Source of the DNA: Rhodovulum strictum
Lineage (GTDB): Bacteria; Pseudomonadota; Alphaproteobacteria; Rhodobacterales; Rhodobacteraceae
Reading direction: 5' to 3'
DNA length: 64,000 bases
Assembly (NCBI RefSeq): GCF_009649175.1
Contig: NZ_WJPO01000003.1
Location: 124,001-188,000 of the forward strand
Part shown: one piece after another, positions 17,577 through 29,609 of the stretch
Position numbering within the stretch: position 1 is the stretch's first letter
Layout of the letters: the number at the start of each line of letters is the position of its first letter
The notes under the pieces: generated by a model
Told to the model about the DNA's origin: nothing
Database searches by the model: none
What the model saw: only the letters and a program-made list of their open reading frames with translations
Translations under genes and position numbers: made by a program

Positions 17577-17583
17577 GGGGGCC

Positions 17584-18501
17584 TCAGTTTTCGGGCGTGG
17601 GGGCAAGGCCGCGCTCGGCAAGCCAGGCGGCATTGGTCGCGATCCCGCCCAGCGGGAAGAAATGAACCCCCGCGATGGGGAAATCGCCGGGGCGACGGGC
17701 GGCGGCGGCGGCCAGATCGGCCAGCAACTCGTCAGGGGTGAAGGGCAGAACCAGCTTCGAGACATCGCGGGCACGCCGCTGCAATACCTTGAGCGAGGGG
17801 CCGACGCCGCAGGAAACGGCGAATTTCACCAGCGTTTGCAGCTTGGCAGGCCCGGCCACGCCCAGATGGATCGGCAACCCGATACCTTCGGCGCGCAGCC
17901 GGTCGGCCCAGGCGATCACCGGCGCGGCCTCGAACGCGAATTGCGTCACGATGCTCATGGCCGCATCGGTGCGTTCGGAAAACGCCTGTTTCCAGGCCAG
18001 CGCCTCGGCCACCAGCCGGTCGGACCCGTCGGGGTCGATATCGCGCGAGCCCTCGGGATGGCCTGCCACATGCAGCCGGGTGAACCCCGCGCGGTCGAAG
18101 AGCCCGGTTTCAAGTAGCTGCATCGAGGAATGGAACGCGCCCGCGGGGCTGGCCCGGCCGCCCGCAAGCACCAGCGCCGCGCGCACGCCTGCCTCGCCGC
18201 TATAGCGTGCGATCCAGTCTTCCAGCGTGGCGCGGTCGGGGATCGAGCGGGCGGGGATATGCGGCATCGGGGCGAAGCCCTCGGCGCGCAGCCGCGCGGC
18301 GGTGGCCACCATGTCGTCGATCGGGGTGCCGTCGAGATGGGCGATATAGACCCGCGTGCCCTGCGGCAGCAGGCTGCGGAAATCCGCGACCTGCGCCGCG
18401 GTGCGCGGCATCACCTCGATCGAGTAACCATGCAGCAGGGCCGCCAGCGGGCCGCTTGCCTGCCGCGCCGTCTCGCGCCTGCCGAATTGAAGAAGTCCCA
18501 T
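17584..18501 (-). CDS. Methylenetetrahydrofolate reductase family protein
   Basis: This interconverts 5-methyl-THF and 5,10-methylene-THF with a flavin in a TIM barrel. The 305-residue protein matches the single-domain MetF fold in length and pattern: SIEVMPRTAAQ near the N-terminus, PHIPARSI, a LHVAGHPEG block and MSIVTQFAFEAAPVIAW. It differs from canonical MetF enough that it may be a specialised catabolic paralogue. The ATG at 18501 has GGGAGG 5-6 bp upstream. It lies between the 'virulence factor' gene (20 bp) and the methyltransferase gene (7 bp). No metF symbol is given because a biosynthetic role is not shown. Confidence 0.87.
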   Translation of the reverse strand: MGLLQFGRRETARQASGPLAALLHGYSIEVMPRTAAQVADFRSLLPQGTRVYIAHLDGTPIDDMVATAARLRAEGFAPMPHIPARSIPDRATLEDWIARYSGEAGVRAALVLAGGRASPAGAFHSSMQLLETGLFDRAGFTRLHVAGHPEGSRDIDPDGSDRLVAEALAWKQAFSERTDAAMSIVTQFAFEAAPVIAWADRLRAEGIGLPIHLGVAGPAKLQTLVKFAVSCGVGPSLKVLQRRARDVSKLVLPFTPDELLADLAAAAARRPGDFPIAGVHFFPLGGIATNAAWLAERGLAPTPEN

Positions 18502-18521
18502 TGCCGCCTCCCAGAGCCTGT

Positions 18522-18824
18522 TCACGCCTGTTCCCAACCGGCCGCCGCGACCAGCGCGGACAGCCGCGCGGCGTCATAACTCGTCTCGATCCGCGCCGCC
18601 TCGGCCTCGGCCAGCGCCGCGGGGTCGCCCTCGCGCAGGACCGGACCCGCGCGCCGCCATTCGGCCAGATAGCCGTCGATGTCGCGCGCGCCGATGGCCA
18701 TGGCGCAGCGGTCGATGGCCTGTTCGAAGCGCTGGGGCAGGATGCGCTTTTCCGCGGTGCGGCCCTTGCCCACGATCACCTGGGCCGGGATGTCGCGCCA
18801 GTAGAGGATGGTGATCTCCGGCAT
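18522..18824 (-). CDS. Small 'virulence factor' family protein (PF13769-like)
   Basis: The function is unknown despite the family label, which comes from a region of staphylococcal CvfC. The 100-residue protein begins MPEITILYWRDIPAQVIVGKG and is acidic and helical in its second half, with no cysteines or membrane segment. It is the first gene of the minus-strand operon, 20 bp before the MTHFR gene. I recall this pairing as typical of Rhodobacterales. A partner or assembly role for the methyl-THF enzymes is a plausible guess only. AAAGGGAA precedes the ATG. Confidence 0.78.
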   Translation of the reverse strand: MPEITILYWRDIPAQVIVGKGRTAEKRILPQRFEQAIDRCAMAIGARDIDGYLAEWRRAGPVLREGDPAALAEAEAARIETSYDAARLSALVAAAGWEQA

Positions 18825-19107
18825 CCGATTCCCTTTCCTGCCTCACCCGCTTGTAATCCGGCGAATTGCCGCGGCGGCGGCGGTTTTCGACATGATGGAT
18901 CCGGCTTGCGACCTGCGCCCGGTTGCGCGCCGCGAAACAATCGCCCGCCGCAGCGCACATCGCTCGCGCCATGGCGGCGGATTAACCGGAATGCCCGGGA
19001 ATCTTGGCCAATCGGGGGCAATTGCGGCACATCCGGGGCATCGCGATGGCTGTGGGGGCGCGTCGCGTGGGCCTGTATGCCGGTGGGGCGGGCCGGGTCC
19101 GGGGTCC
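18825..19107. other. Divergent intergenic region upstream of the one-carbon operon and the CTERM gene
   Basis: This part of a 332-bp gap should hold the leftward promoter of the corrinoid/one-carbon operon and the rightward promoter of the gene at 19157. There is no supported gene. A GCGGCGGCGGCGG run lies at about 18870 and a slightly AT-richer patch at 18985-19030. No clear -35/-10 pair or riboswitch-like fold was recognised. The last 50 bp contain the inverted repeat listed separately. Confidence 0.4.
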
Positions 19108-19139
19108 GCCGGTCTCGCATGTGGGGATGCGAGACCGGC
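19108..19139 (+). repeat. Perfect 13-bp inverted repeat upstream of the CTERM gene
   Basis: GCCGGTCTCGCAT (19108-19120), a 6-nt GTGGGG loop and ATGCGAGACCGGC (19127-19139) form a perfect stem that ends 17 bp before the ATG at 19157. There is no T-tract, so it is not a standard terminator. It could be a protein operator or a 5'-UTR hairpin next to the GTGAGGG ribosome-binding site. Confidence 0.85.
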
Positions 19140-19156
19140 CAGCGAGGGTGTGAGGG

Positions 19157-19831
19157 ATGCGCAAGGGAACCAAGGCGACAGCGGCGGCGGCCCTGCTTTT
19201 TCTGGCGGCAGGGGCGATGTTCTCGACTCCGTGGTCGCGGGGCGATGCGGCCGTGACCCCGCCGCATGCCGATCCGGCACCCGGGCTTGCAGTGGCGCAA
19301 CTCGTCCCGCGGCTGTACCTGACGGCCTTTGTCCAGCCTGCGCGCCAGATCTGCCTGCGTCCGCAAGGCGGGCTTTGCCTGCCGATCTGGGGCGGGCAAT
19401 GCTTCGCCGCGATCGCGGGACCGGTTGCGCAGGACGGTCCGGGCTGCGTGCCGGGCGCGGCGGATTTTGCCCTGTCGCTGCCGGGCAGGGCGCCCGGCCC
19501 CGCCGATCCGGCGGACAGGCTGGCGGGCGGTTTCGGCCCCTTCGGCGGATCGGCTGGCCTGCCCTGGCAGCCCGGATCCGGCCCCGGAAGCGAACCCGCC
19601 GGGCACATGTCCGGCCTGCCCATGGCCGCGGGCCTGCCCGGGCGCGATCCCTGGGGGGCTGCGGCACCCGGCCCCTTGGGGAGTGTGCGGCCCGTGACCT
19701 TGCCCGTGACGGGGGAACCGGGTGCAGAGCCGGGTGCGGGCGGTCCGTCGGTCGTGCCGCTGCCGCCAAGCCTTGTTCTGGTGCTGGCCGGACTTGGCGC
19801 GCTGGGGCTTGTCGGGCGGCGCCGCCGCTGA
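19157..19831 (+). CDS. VPLPA/PEP-CTERM-type exported protein
   Basis: This is a probable exosortase substrate. The 224-residue protein has an N-terminal signal peptide (MRKGTKATAAAALLFLAAG), a short domain with four cysteines (ICLRPQGGLCLPIW, GQCFAAI, GPGC at about 70-110), a long Gly/Pro-rich region and a C-terminal sorting tail of VPLPPS, a hydrophobic helix and RRRR at the very end. That tripartite tail is the hallmark of VPLPA-CTERM/PEP-CTERM proteins, which exosortases process for surface delivery. No exosortase gene is in the window. The biological role is unknown. It is a single-gene unit behind the 13-bp inverted repeat. Confidence 0.8.
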   Translation: MRKGTKATAAAALLFLAAGAMFSTPWSRGDAAVTPPHADPAPGLAVAQLVPRLYLTAFVQPARQICLRPQGGLCLPIWGGQCFAAIAGPVAQDGPGCVPGAADFALSLPGRAPGPADPADRLAGGFGPFGGSAGLPWQPGSGPGSEPAGHMSGLPMAAGLPGRDPWGAAAPGPLGSVRPVTLPVTGEPGAEPGAGGPSVVPLPPSLVLVLAGLGALGLVGRRRR

Positions 19832-19894
19832 AGTCATTGCGCGCGCGCGGTGGTCCAGCTACCCTGAAACCAACTCGATCTGGAGGGCGATCCG

Positions 19895-21007
19895 ATGACG
19901 CCCAGGCGTCCGAAAGGTGCGGGCGCGTTCCCCAAGGCGGTGGCGACCCCCGCGCCTGCTCCGCCGGATCCGGCCTCGCTGTATGCGGCGCTGGATCTCG
20001 GCACCAACAGTTGCCGCATGCTGGTGGCCCAACCCAAGGGCAGCCAGTTCCATGTGGTCGACAGCTTTTCGAAATCGGTGCAGCTGGGCACCGGTCTGGA
20101 ATCGTCCGGCCGTCTGAACCGGGCGTCCATGGCGCGCACTGTGCAGGCGCTGCGCATCTGCAAGGGCAAGCTGGAAAAGCACCAGGTCGCGCGGATGCGG
20201 CTGGTCGCGACCGAGGCCTGCCGCAGGGCAAGCAATGCGCGCGAGTTCATCGCCTATGTCCGGCGCGAAACCGGACTGGACCTGGAGATCATCAAGCCCG
20301 AGGAGGAGGCGCGGCTGGCCGTCGTGTCCTGCGCGCCGCTGGTCTCGACCCGGACCGAACAATTGCTGGTGGTCGATATCGGCGGGGGCTCGACCGAACT
20401 GGTCTGGATCGACCTGTCGGCGGTGCCGCGCCATGACCGGCCGCGGGCGATCATGCGGCTGCATGGCGGGTTCCACCCGGCCGACAGCCCGTTTCCGGCC
20501 GCGCGCGTGGTGGACTGGATCTCGGTGCCGCTGGGCGTCGCGACGCTGAAGGAACAGTTCGACGATGTCGAGGACGACCACGCGCGCTTCGCGCTGATGA
20601 GCTGGTTCTTCGAGGAAAACCTCGCCGATTTCTCGCCCTATGCCGCCGAGCAGGCAAAGGAGGGGTTCCAGATCATCGGCACCAGCGGAACGGTGACAAC
20701 CGTGGCCGCCAGCCATCTGGGGCTGAAGCGCTATGACCGGACCAAGGTCGACGGGCTGCGCATGACCTCGGCTCAGATCGACCAGGTGATCCGGACCTAT
20801 CTGTATCTTGGCCCCGAGGGGCGGCGCAACGATCCCAGGATCGGGCGCGACCGGCATGCGCTGATCATGTCGGGCGCGGCGATCCTTCAGGCGCTGATGC
20901 GGATCTGGCCGACCGACCGGCTGTCGGTGGCCGACCGGGGCTTGCGCGAGGGGTTGTTATACGCGCAGATGTCGGCCGATGGCGTGCTGGAGGATGGCCC
21001 GTTCTGA
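19895..21007 (+). CDS. Ppx/GppA family phosphatase
   Basis: This ASKHA-fold enzyme hydrolyses polyphosphate ends (exopolyphosphatase) or pppGpp (GppA); the sequence does not decide which. The 370-residue protein has the phosphate-binding motif ALDLGTNSCRMLV at about 32-44, VDIGGGSTELVW near the middle and GTSGTVTTVAA. It is shorter than E. coli Ppx (about 510 residues) and matches the short alphaproteobacterial form without the C-terminal HD-like domains. GGAGGG precedes the ATG. It is followed by rlmE after 90 bp. Confidence 0.9.
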   Translation: MTPRRPKGAGAFPKAVATPAPAPPDPASLYAALDLGTNSCRMLVAQPKGSQFHVVDSFSKSVQLGTGLESSGRLNRASMARTVQALRICKGKLEKHQVARMRLVATEACRRASNAREFIAYVRRETGLDLEIIKPEEEARLAVVSCAPLVSTRTEQLLVVDIGGGSTELVWIDLSAVPRHDRPRAIMRLHGGFHPADSPFPAARVVDWISVPLGVATLKEQFDDVEDDHARFALMSWFFEENLADFSPYAAEQAKEGFQIIGTSGTVTTVAASHLGLKRYDRTKVDGLRMTSAQIDQVIRTYLYLGPEGRRNDPRIGRDRHALIMSGAAILQALMRIWPTDRLSVADRGLREGLLYAQMSADGVLEDGPF

Positions 21008-21051
21008 GGCGCGCTGCCCGCAGCGCGGTCGGGGCGGCTGGCGTCGCAATC

Positions 21052-21074
21052 GGGTATTTGAACCAAGAAGAAGA
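21052..21074 (+). repeat. Dispersed short repeat, copy in the rlmE leader
   Basis: GGGTATTT, three bases, then CCAAGAAGAAG. It ends 24 bp before the rlmE ATG. It matches the tail of the composite repeat at 13769-13837 (opposite strand) and the copy at 49368. Confidence 0.7.
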
Positions 21075-21097
21075 CAGGGGGCGCGCGGGCGGCGGGC

Positions 21098-21805
21098 ATG
21101 GCAGAGAAACGAGGGTCCAGCGGGCGCGGGCAGCGCGATCTGAAGGTGCGGGTGAAGTCGGCCAAGGGGCGGCGGCTGTCCTCGACGTTGTGGCTCGAGC
21201 GGCAGTTGAACGATCCCTATGTCCGGCGCGCCAAGGCCGAGGGCTATCGCGGGCGCGCGGCGTTCAAGATCATCGAACTGGATGACAGGTTCCGCTTCCT
21301 GGTGCCGGGGGCGCGGGTGGTCGATCTGGGCTGTGCGCCCGGCGGCTGGTGCCAGGTGGCGGTCAAGCGGGTGAATGCGCTGGGCGAGAAATCGGGCAAA
21401 CCGGTCGGCCGCGTGCTGGGGGTCGACCTTCAGGAGGTGGAGCCGGTACCGGGCGCCGAGATCCACCAACTGGATTTCCTTGAAGATGGCGCCGACGACA
21501 AGGTGAAGGCGTGGCTTGGCGGCAAGGCCGATGTGGTGATGAGCGACATGGCCGCGGCAAGTTCGGGCCACCAGCAGACCGATCACCTGCGGATCGTGGC
21601 GCTGTGCGAGGCGGCGGCGGCCTTTGCCTTCGACGTGCTGGAGCAGGGCGGTACCTTTGTTGCCAAGGTACTGGCGGGCGGGGCTGAGGGCGAGTTGCAG
21701 AAGGTGCTGAAGCAGCGCTTTGCCAAGGTCGCCAATGTCAAGCCGCCCGCCAGCCGGTCGGACAGTTCCGAGAAATTCGTGGTGGCGACGGGGTTCAGGG
21801 GCTGA
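21098..21805 (+). CDS. rlmE: 23S rRNA 2'-O-methyltransferase RlmE (FtsJ/RrmJ)
   Basis: This enzyme 2'-O-methylates U2552 of 23S rRNA in the late 50S assembly intermediate. The 235-residue protein has a basic N-terminal extension, [13 protein letters not shown] with the catalytic-tetrad Lys57, the SAM-binding motif [13 protein letters not shown] at 74-86, and [18 protein letters not shown] with the catalytic Asp. [11 protein letters not shown] end closes it. The repeat at 21052 is in its leader. It is convergent with aroQ. Confidence 0.95.
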   Translation: MAEKRGSSGRGQRDLKVRVKSAKGRRLSSTLWLERQLNDPYVRRAKAEGYRGRAAFKIIELDDRFRFLVPGARVVDLGCAPGGWCQVAVKRVNALGEKSGKPVGRVLGVDLQEVEPVPGAEIHQLDFLEDGADDKVKAWLGGKADVVMSDMAAASSGHQQTDHLRIVALCEAAAAFAFDVLEQGGTFVAKVLAGGAEGELQKVLKQRFAKVANVKPPASRSDSSEKFVVATGFRG

Positions 21806-21840
21806 GCGGGCGCCGCGGCTTGCCACGCCCCGGGACCGGA

Positions 21841-22278
21841 TCAGTCCAGCAGCGAACAGATGCGCCGCACGGCAAGGGCATAGCCCTCGACCCCGCAGCC
21901 CGCGATCACCCCGTCGGCCCGCAGCGAGACATAGGAGTGGTGGCGAAAGCTTTCGCGCTTGTGGATGTTCGAGATGTGAACCTCGATCACCGGCCCGTCA
22001 AAGGTATTCAGCGCGTCGAGAATCGCGATCGAGCTATGGCTGTAGGCGGCGGGGTTGATGACGATGGCGGCGGCGTCCTGGCGTGCCGCCTGGATGGTCT
22101 CGACGATCTCGCCCTCGTGGTTGGACTGGAACAGCCGTACGGCATGGCCCCGTTCGGCCGCAACCGCGGCGCAGGCCGTCTCGACATCGGCCAGCGTGTC
22201 ATGGCCATAGATCTCGGGCTGGCGATGGCCCAGAAGGTTCAGGTTCGGCCCGTTCAGGATGTAGATCGTCTTGCCCAT
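21841..22278 (-). CDS. aroQ: 3-dehydroquinate dehydratase, type II
   Basis: This enzyme dehydrates 3-dehydroquinate to 3-dehydroshikimate in the shikimate pathway. The 145-residue dodecamer-type protein has [17 protein letters not shown] with the catalytic Tyr24, [10 protein letters not shown] at 75-83 and HISNIHKRE with the catalytic His101. The frame is open far upstream, but AAGGAG lies 7 bp in front of the ATG at 22278. It diverges from the cyclase gene. Confidence 0.97.
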   Translation of the reverse strand: MGKTIYILNGPNLNLLGHRQPEIYGHDTLADVETACAAVAAERGHAVRLFQSNHEGEIVETIQAARQDAAAIVINPAAYSHSSIAILDALNTFDGPVIEVHISNIHKRESFRHHSYVSLRADGVIAGCGVEGYALAVRRICSLLD

Positions 22279-22367
22279 CGGAATCTCCTTGGGCCGCATC
22301 CTTTCACGCGGAAGGGCCGAGTGACAGCCCCAAAACGCGCACCCCACCCGCAGCCCCAAGCCGCGAA

Positions 22368-22395
22368 TTGACAGCGCCGCGGGGCGGGTTAGGCT
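22368..22395 (+). promoter_or_regulatory. Putative sigma-70 promoter of the cyclase-family gene
   Basis: A consensus TTGACA -35 at 22368-22373, a 16-bp spacer and TAGGCT at 22390-22395. It lies about 50 bp before the start at 22444 in the aroQ/cyclase divergent region. The -35 is strong and the -10 weak. Confidence 0.5.
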
Positions 22396-22443
22396 TGGCC
22401 CATCGTCGGCGCAAGACCGGTGCAGCCAGGGGAGAGAGACGGG

Positions 22444-23262
22444 ATGTGCGATATCTGCGTGATGAATGCGGTCAAGGACCGGATGCTGTCGCGGCGCGGC
22501 TTTTTCCGGGCGGCGGCGGGGGCCGGTGTGGCCGTCGCGGGTGTAAGTGCCTCGGCGCCTGCGGCGCTGGCGCAGGGCCATTCCGCGGTCACCGACATGA
22601 CGCATGAACTGCACGAGGGCTTCGCCACATATTTCGGCGAGCAGCAGTTCTTTCCCGAGCAGAAATTCACCTTTGCCGAACACGGCTTCAACCTGTCGGA
22701 ATTCCGGGTGAACGAGCACACCGGCACCCATATCGACGCGCCGCTGCATTTCTCGGCCGATGGTGCGGCGGTGAACGAGATCGCGGTGGGCAGCCTGGTG
22801 GCACCCCTTTGCGTGATCGACATCGCGGCGCGTGCGGCCGGGGATGCCGATGCCCAGGTCACGCCGGACGACATCCGCGCATGGATCGCCGCGCATGGCG
22901 AGATCCCCGACAATGCCTGCGTGGCGATGTATTCGGGCTGGGCCGCCCATGTCGACGGGCCGAAATTCCGCAATGCCGATGCCGAGGGCAAGCAGCATTA
23001 CCCCGGCTTCCATGTCGAGGCCGCGCAGATGTTGCTGGAGGAAACCCGCGCAGGCTCTATCGGGGTTGACACGCTGTCGCTGGATCATGGGATGTCGGCG
23101 GATTTCGCCACGCATTACGCCTGGTTGCCCGCGGGCCGCTTCGGCATCGAATGCCTGGCCAATCTGGACAAGGTGCCTGCCGCGGGGGCGACGCTGGTGA
23201 TCGGCGCGCCCAAGCATCGCGGCGGCTCGGGCGGGCCTGCGCGCATCTTTGCGCTGGTCTGA
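22444..23262 (+). CDS. Tat-exported cyclase family protein (kynurenine formamidase-like)
   Basis: This belongs to the metal-dependent cyclase/KynB-like hydrolase family. The 272-residue precursor has a twin-arginine signal ([11 protein letters not shown] at about 16-26, cleavage near ALA-QG at 43-44), so it works folded in the periplasm, unlike cytosolic KynB. The metal-binding motif [12 protein letters not shown] lies at 92-103, with a later LDHGMSADF segment. The substrate is unknown. The ATG at 22444 ([14 protein letters not shown]) has GGGGAGAG upstream; the unusual CxxC at residues 2-5 precedes the Tat motif. It is followed after 32 bp by an AhpD-like gene, probably in one operon. Confidence 0.85.
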   Translation: MCDICVMNAVKDRMLSRRGFFRAAAGAGVAVAGVSASAPAALAQGHSAVTDMTHELHEGFATYFGEQQFFPEQKFTFAEHGFNLSEFRVNEHTGTHIDAPLHFSADGAAVNEIAVGSLVAPLCVIDIAARAAGDADAQVTPDDIRAWIAAHGEIPDNACVAMYSGWAAHVDGPKFRNADAEGKQHYPGFHVEAAQMLLEETRAGSIGVDTLSLDHGMSADFATHYAWLPAGRFGIECLANLDKVPAAGATLVIGAPKHRGGSGGPARIFALV

Positions 23263-23294
23263 TCCGGCACAGTATCCGCAACGAAGGAGGGCCC

Positions 23295-23699
23295 ATGGCC
23301 ACGGTCAGGATATGGAGCGACGCCGAGGCCGAGGCGGATGCGCGCGTCAAGGCGGTGTTCGACGACATCCGCGCCACCCGCAAGACCGATTTCGTGAACA
23401 ATGTCTGGCGGGCGCTGGCGAACCAGCCCGCCGTTCTGGAATCGACATGGGCGCAGGTGAAACAGGTGATGACGCGGCCCGGCGCGCTTGACCCGGTCAC
23501 GCGCGAGATGATCTACATGGCGGTCTCGATCGCCAATGGCTGCGAATATTGCGTGCATTCCCACACCGCCGGGGCGCGCGCCAAGGGTATGAGCGACGAG
23601 ATGCATGCCGAGTTGCTGGCCATCGTGGGACTTGCCGCGCAGACAAATGCACTGGTGACGGCGCTACAGGTGCCGGTGGATCCCGAGTTCACGGTCTGA
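23295..23699 (+). CDS. Carboxymuconolactone decarboxylase / AhpD-like protein
   Basis: This is a small helical protein of the CMD family. Members with a Cys-x-x-Cys-x-x-x-His motif act as AhpD-like alkylhydroperoxidases or thiol oxidoreductases rather than decarboxylases. The 134-residue protein has CEYCVHSH with Cys83, Cys86 and His90, so a redox role is likely. The ATG at 23295 has AAGGAGGG 5-6 bp upstream, which rules out the longer upstream frame. It is paired with the Tat cyclase gene; the substrate and redox partner are not evident. Confidence 0.88.
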   Translation: MATVRIWSDAEAEADARVKAVFDDIRATRKTDFVNNVWRALANQPAVLESTWAQVKQVMTRPGALDPVTREMIYMAVSIANGCEYCVHSHTAGARAKGMSDEMHAELLAIVGLAAQTNALVTALQVPVDPEFTV

Positions 23700-23761
23700 G
23701 GACCGGGCCAGCCGAGCCTCGCGCGCGCAACCGCCGCCCGACGCGCCGCTGATGCGCCCGG

Positions 23762-24340
23762 TCAGGGAATGATGCGGGTGTATTTCGTGCCTTCGAGCGA
23801 GGCACCGACGATCATGCCCTGCTGGCCGAAGACCAGCGCGATCACCGGGTCGAGCGAGGTCATGGTCGAGGCCGAGACCGCACCCGCGTCGTCGAGGAAG
23901 GCGTATTCCAGATCCGCACCCGCCGACCAGCCCGCGCCCGAGCGGAAGGTCCGCAACGCATCGGGCGTCATGAAGAACAGCGCATGGGCATATTGCTGGG
24001 CGCCGACCTGCAAGCCGAAGCTGGCCTTGGTGGCCGAATAGTAATCCACCGTGACGTTGTTGATCCTCAGCGCGCCGCGGCCATAGGCACCGCCAACCCA
24101 CAATCCCGCCTTGGTGATCAGCGGCATCCACAGCACGCCATGCGACTTGGCCTCAAGCTCCTGCGTGCCGGGATAGCGGGTGAACAGGAAATTCCGCGTG
24201 CCGTCCACCCGGTTGTCGAGCGACACGCCCCCCTGGCTGCCCACGCCATTGCCGCAGGCCGCCAGTGCCGTCGTGGCGCCCATCGCGCCGATGAAGCCGC
24301 GGCGCGACAGGCGCCCCGTCATCCATTTGCTGTCTTGCAT
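23762..24340 (-). CDS. YSC84/SYLF-domain lipoprotein
   Basis: SYLF-domain proteins bind lipids; the bacterial role is unclear. The 192-residue precursor has a Tat-type, lipoprotein-like signal (LSRRGFIGAMGATTALAAC, acylated Cys29) and the SYLF pattern later (GVLWMPLITKAGLWVGGAYGRG, VDYYSATKASFGLQVGAQ). The start at 24340 (MQDSKW) is chosen, with 24322 (MTGRLS) as the alternative. It is transcribed alone, convergent with the AhpD-like gene and 125 bp downstream of hemB on the same strand. Confidence 0.85.
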   Translation of the reverse strand: MQDSKWMTGRLSRRGFIGAMGATTALAACGNGVGSQGGVSLDNRVDGTRNFLFTRYPGTQELEAKSHGVLWMPLITKAGLWVGGAYGRGALRINNVTVDYYSATKASFGLQVGAQQYAHALFFMTPDALRTFRSGAGWSAGADLEYAFLDDAGAVSASTMTSLDPVIALVFGQQGMIVGASLEGTKYTRIIP

Positions 24341-24465
24341 CGCTCTGTGCCTCGTGTTGTGGCCTTGCCGCCCTTTGCCACAAACTATAGAGGCCCCGCC
24401 GCGTCCTGTCACCCTTGCAGAATGCGGGGCGGCGAATCCTTGCGCGCCGCCCTGCCTGCCCGTCG

Positions 24466-25470
<1,005 letters not shown>

Positions 25471-25591
25471 CTACGGCTCCTTCAACATTGGCTGCGACTG
25501 GGTTACACGGATCGGATCGCACCTCAAGAGCGGGAATCGTCACGACACGACCTCCGGCGCGCGAGGCCCCCGGAACGGAGACACTGCCCCC

Positions 25592-26119
25592 GTGAATTTC
25601 ACCCAGCAAGTCTTCGAACTGATCAACATGCGGTCCTTCTCGAACCTTTGGTACTGGATCGCGCTTGCCGTTCTGTGGTCGACCTCAAGCCACTGGGTTC
25701 TGGGCGTACCCTATGATCTGGTGCAGCGCGCGCGCCGCCAGGGCGGCGAGGCGGCCGAGGATGTGGCCGATCTGGTGCGGATCAATGCCCGGCGCTACCT
25801 CTACATCATGCGCGTCTCGGGGCTCTGGATCAGCGCATTCGCGGGTTTTGCGCTGACCATGCTGGCCATGATGGGGTTTCTTTATGGCAACGAGTTTTCG
25901 CAGGCGGTGTTCCTGCTTCTTGCCCCGCTGACGCTGGTCGGGTTGTGGACCCTGCGCACCGCGTATTCCTATGAACAGCGCAACCCCAGCGGCGAGCGGC
26001 TTTACTGGCTGTTGCGCTGGCACCGGCTGGGAATTCAGATGATGGGCATCCTGTCGATCCTGATCACCGCCATGTGGGGGATGTGGCAGAACTTCACCAT
26101 CGGCGTTCTGGGCGGTTGA
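25592..26119 (+). CDS. Four-helix inner-membrane protein of unknown function
   Basis: The function is not known. Database entries for this Rhodobacteraceae family sometimes read 'component of SufBCD complex', which nothing here supports. The 175-residue protein has four hydrophobic helices (WYWIALAVLWSTSSHWVLG, GLWISAFAGFALTMLAMMGFL, VFLLLAPLTLVGLWTL, MMGILSILITAMWGMW). The GTG at 25592 (translated MNFTQQVFELINMRSFSNLW) fits the family N-terminus as I recall it; ATG at 25628 is the alternative. It diverges from hemB and lies 32 bp before mfd, so it may be co-transcribed with it. Confidence 0.75.
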   Translation: MNFTQQVFELINMRSFSNLWYWIALAVLWSTSSHWVLGVPYDLVQRARRQGGEAAEDVADLVRINARRYLYIMRVSGLWISAFAGFALTMLAMMGFLYGNEFSQAVFLLLAPLTLVGLWTLRTAYSYEQRNPSGERLYWLLRWHRLGIQMMGILSILITAMWGMWQNFTIGVLGG

Positions 26120-26151
26120 CAGCGCGCGCCCGGCGCTTATTTCCGGCGGCC

Positions 26152-29595
<3,444 letters not shown>

Positions 29596-29609
29596 GGCGT
29601 TTGCAGCAG

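Noticed and set aside
18990-19050. Sigma-54-type promoter upstream of the CTERM gene
   Set aside because: A GG-N10-GC spacing can be found, but the TGGCAC and TTGC elements are not conserved well enough.
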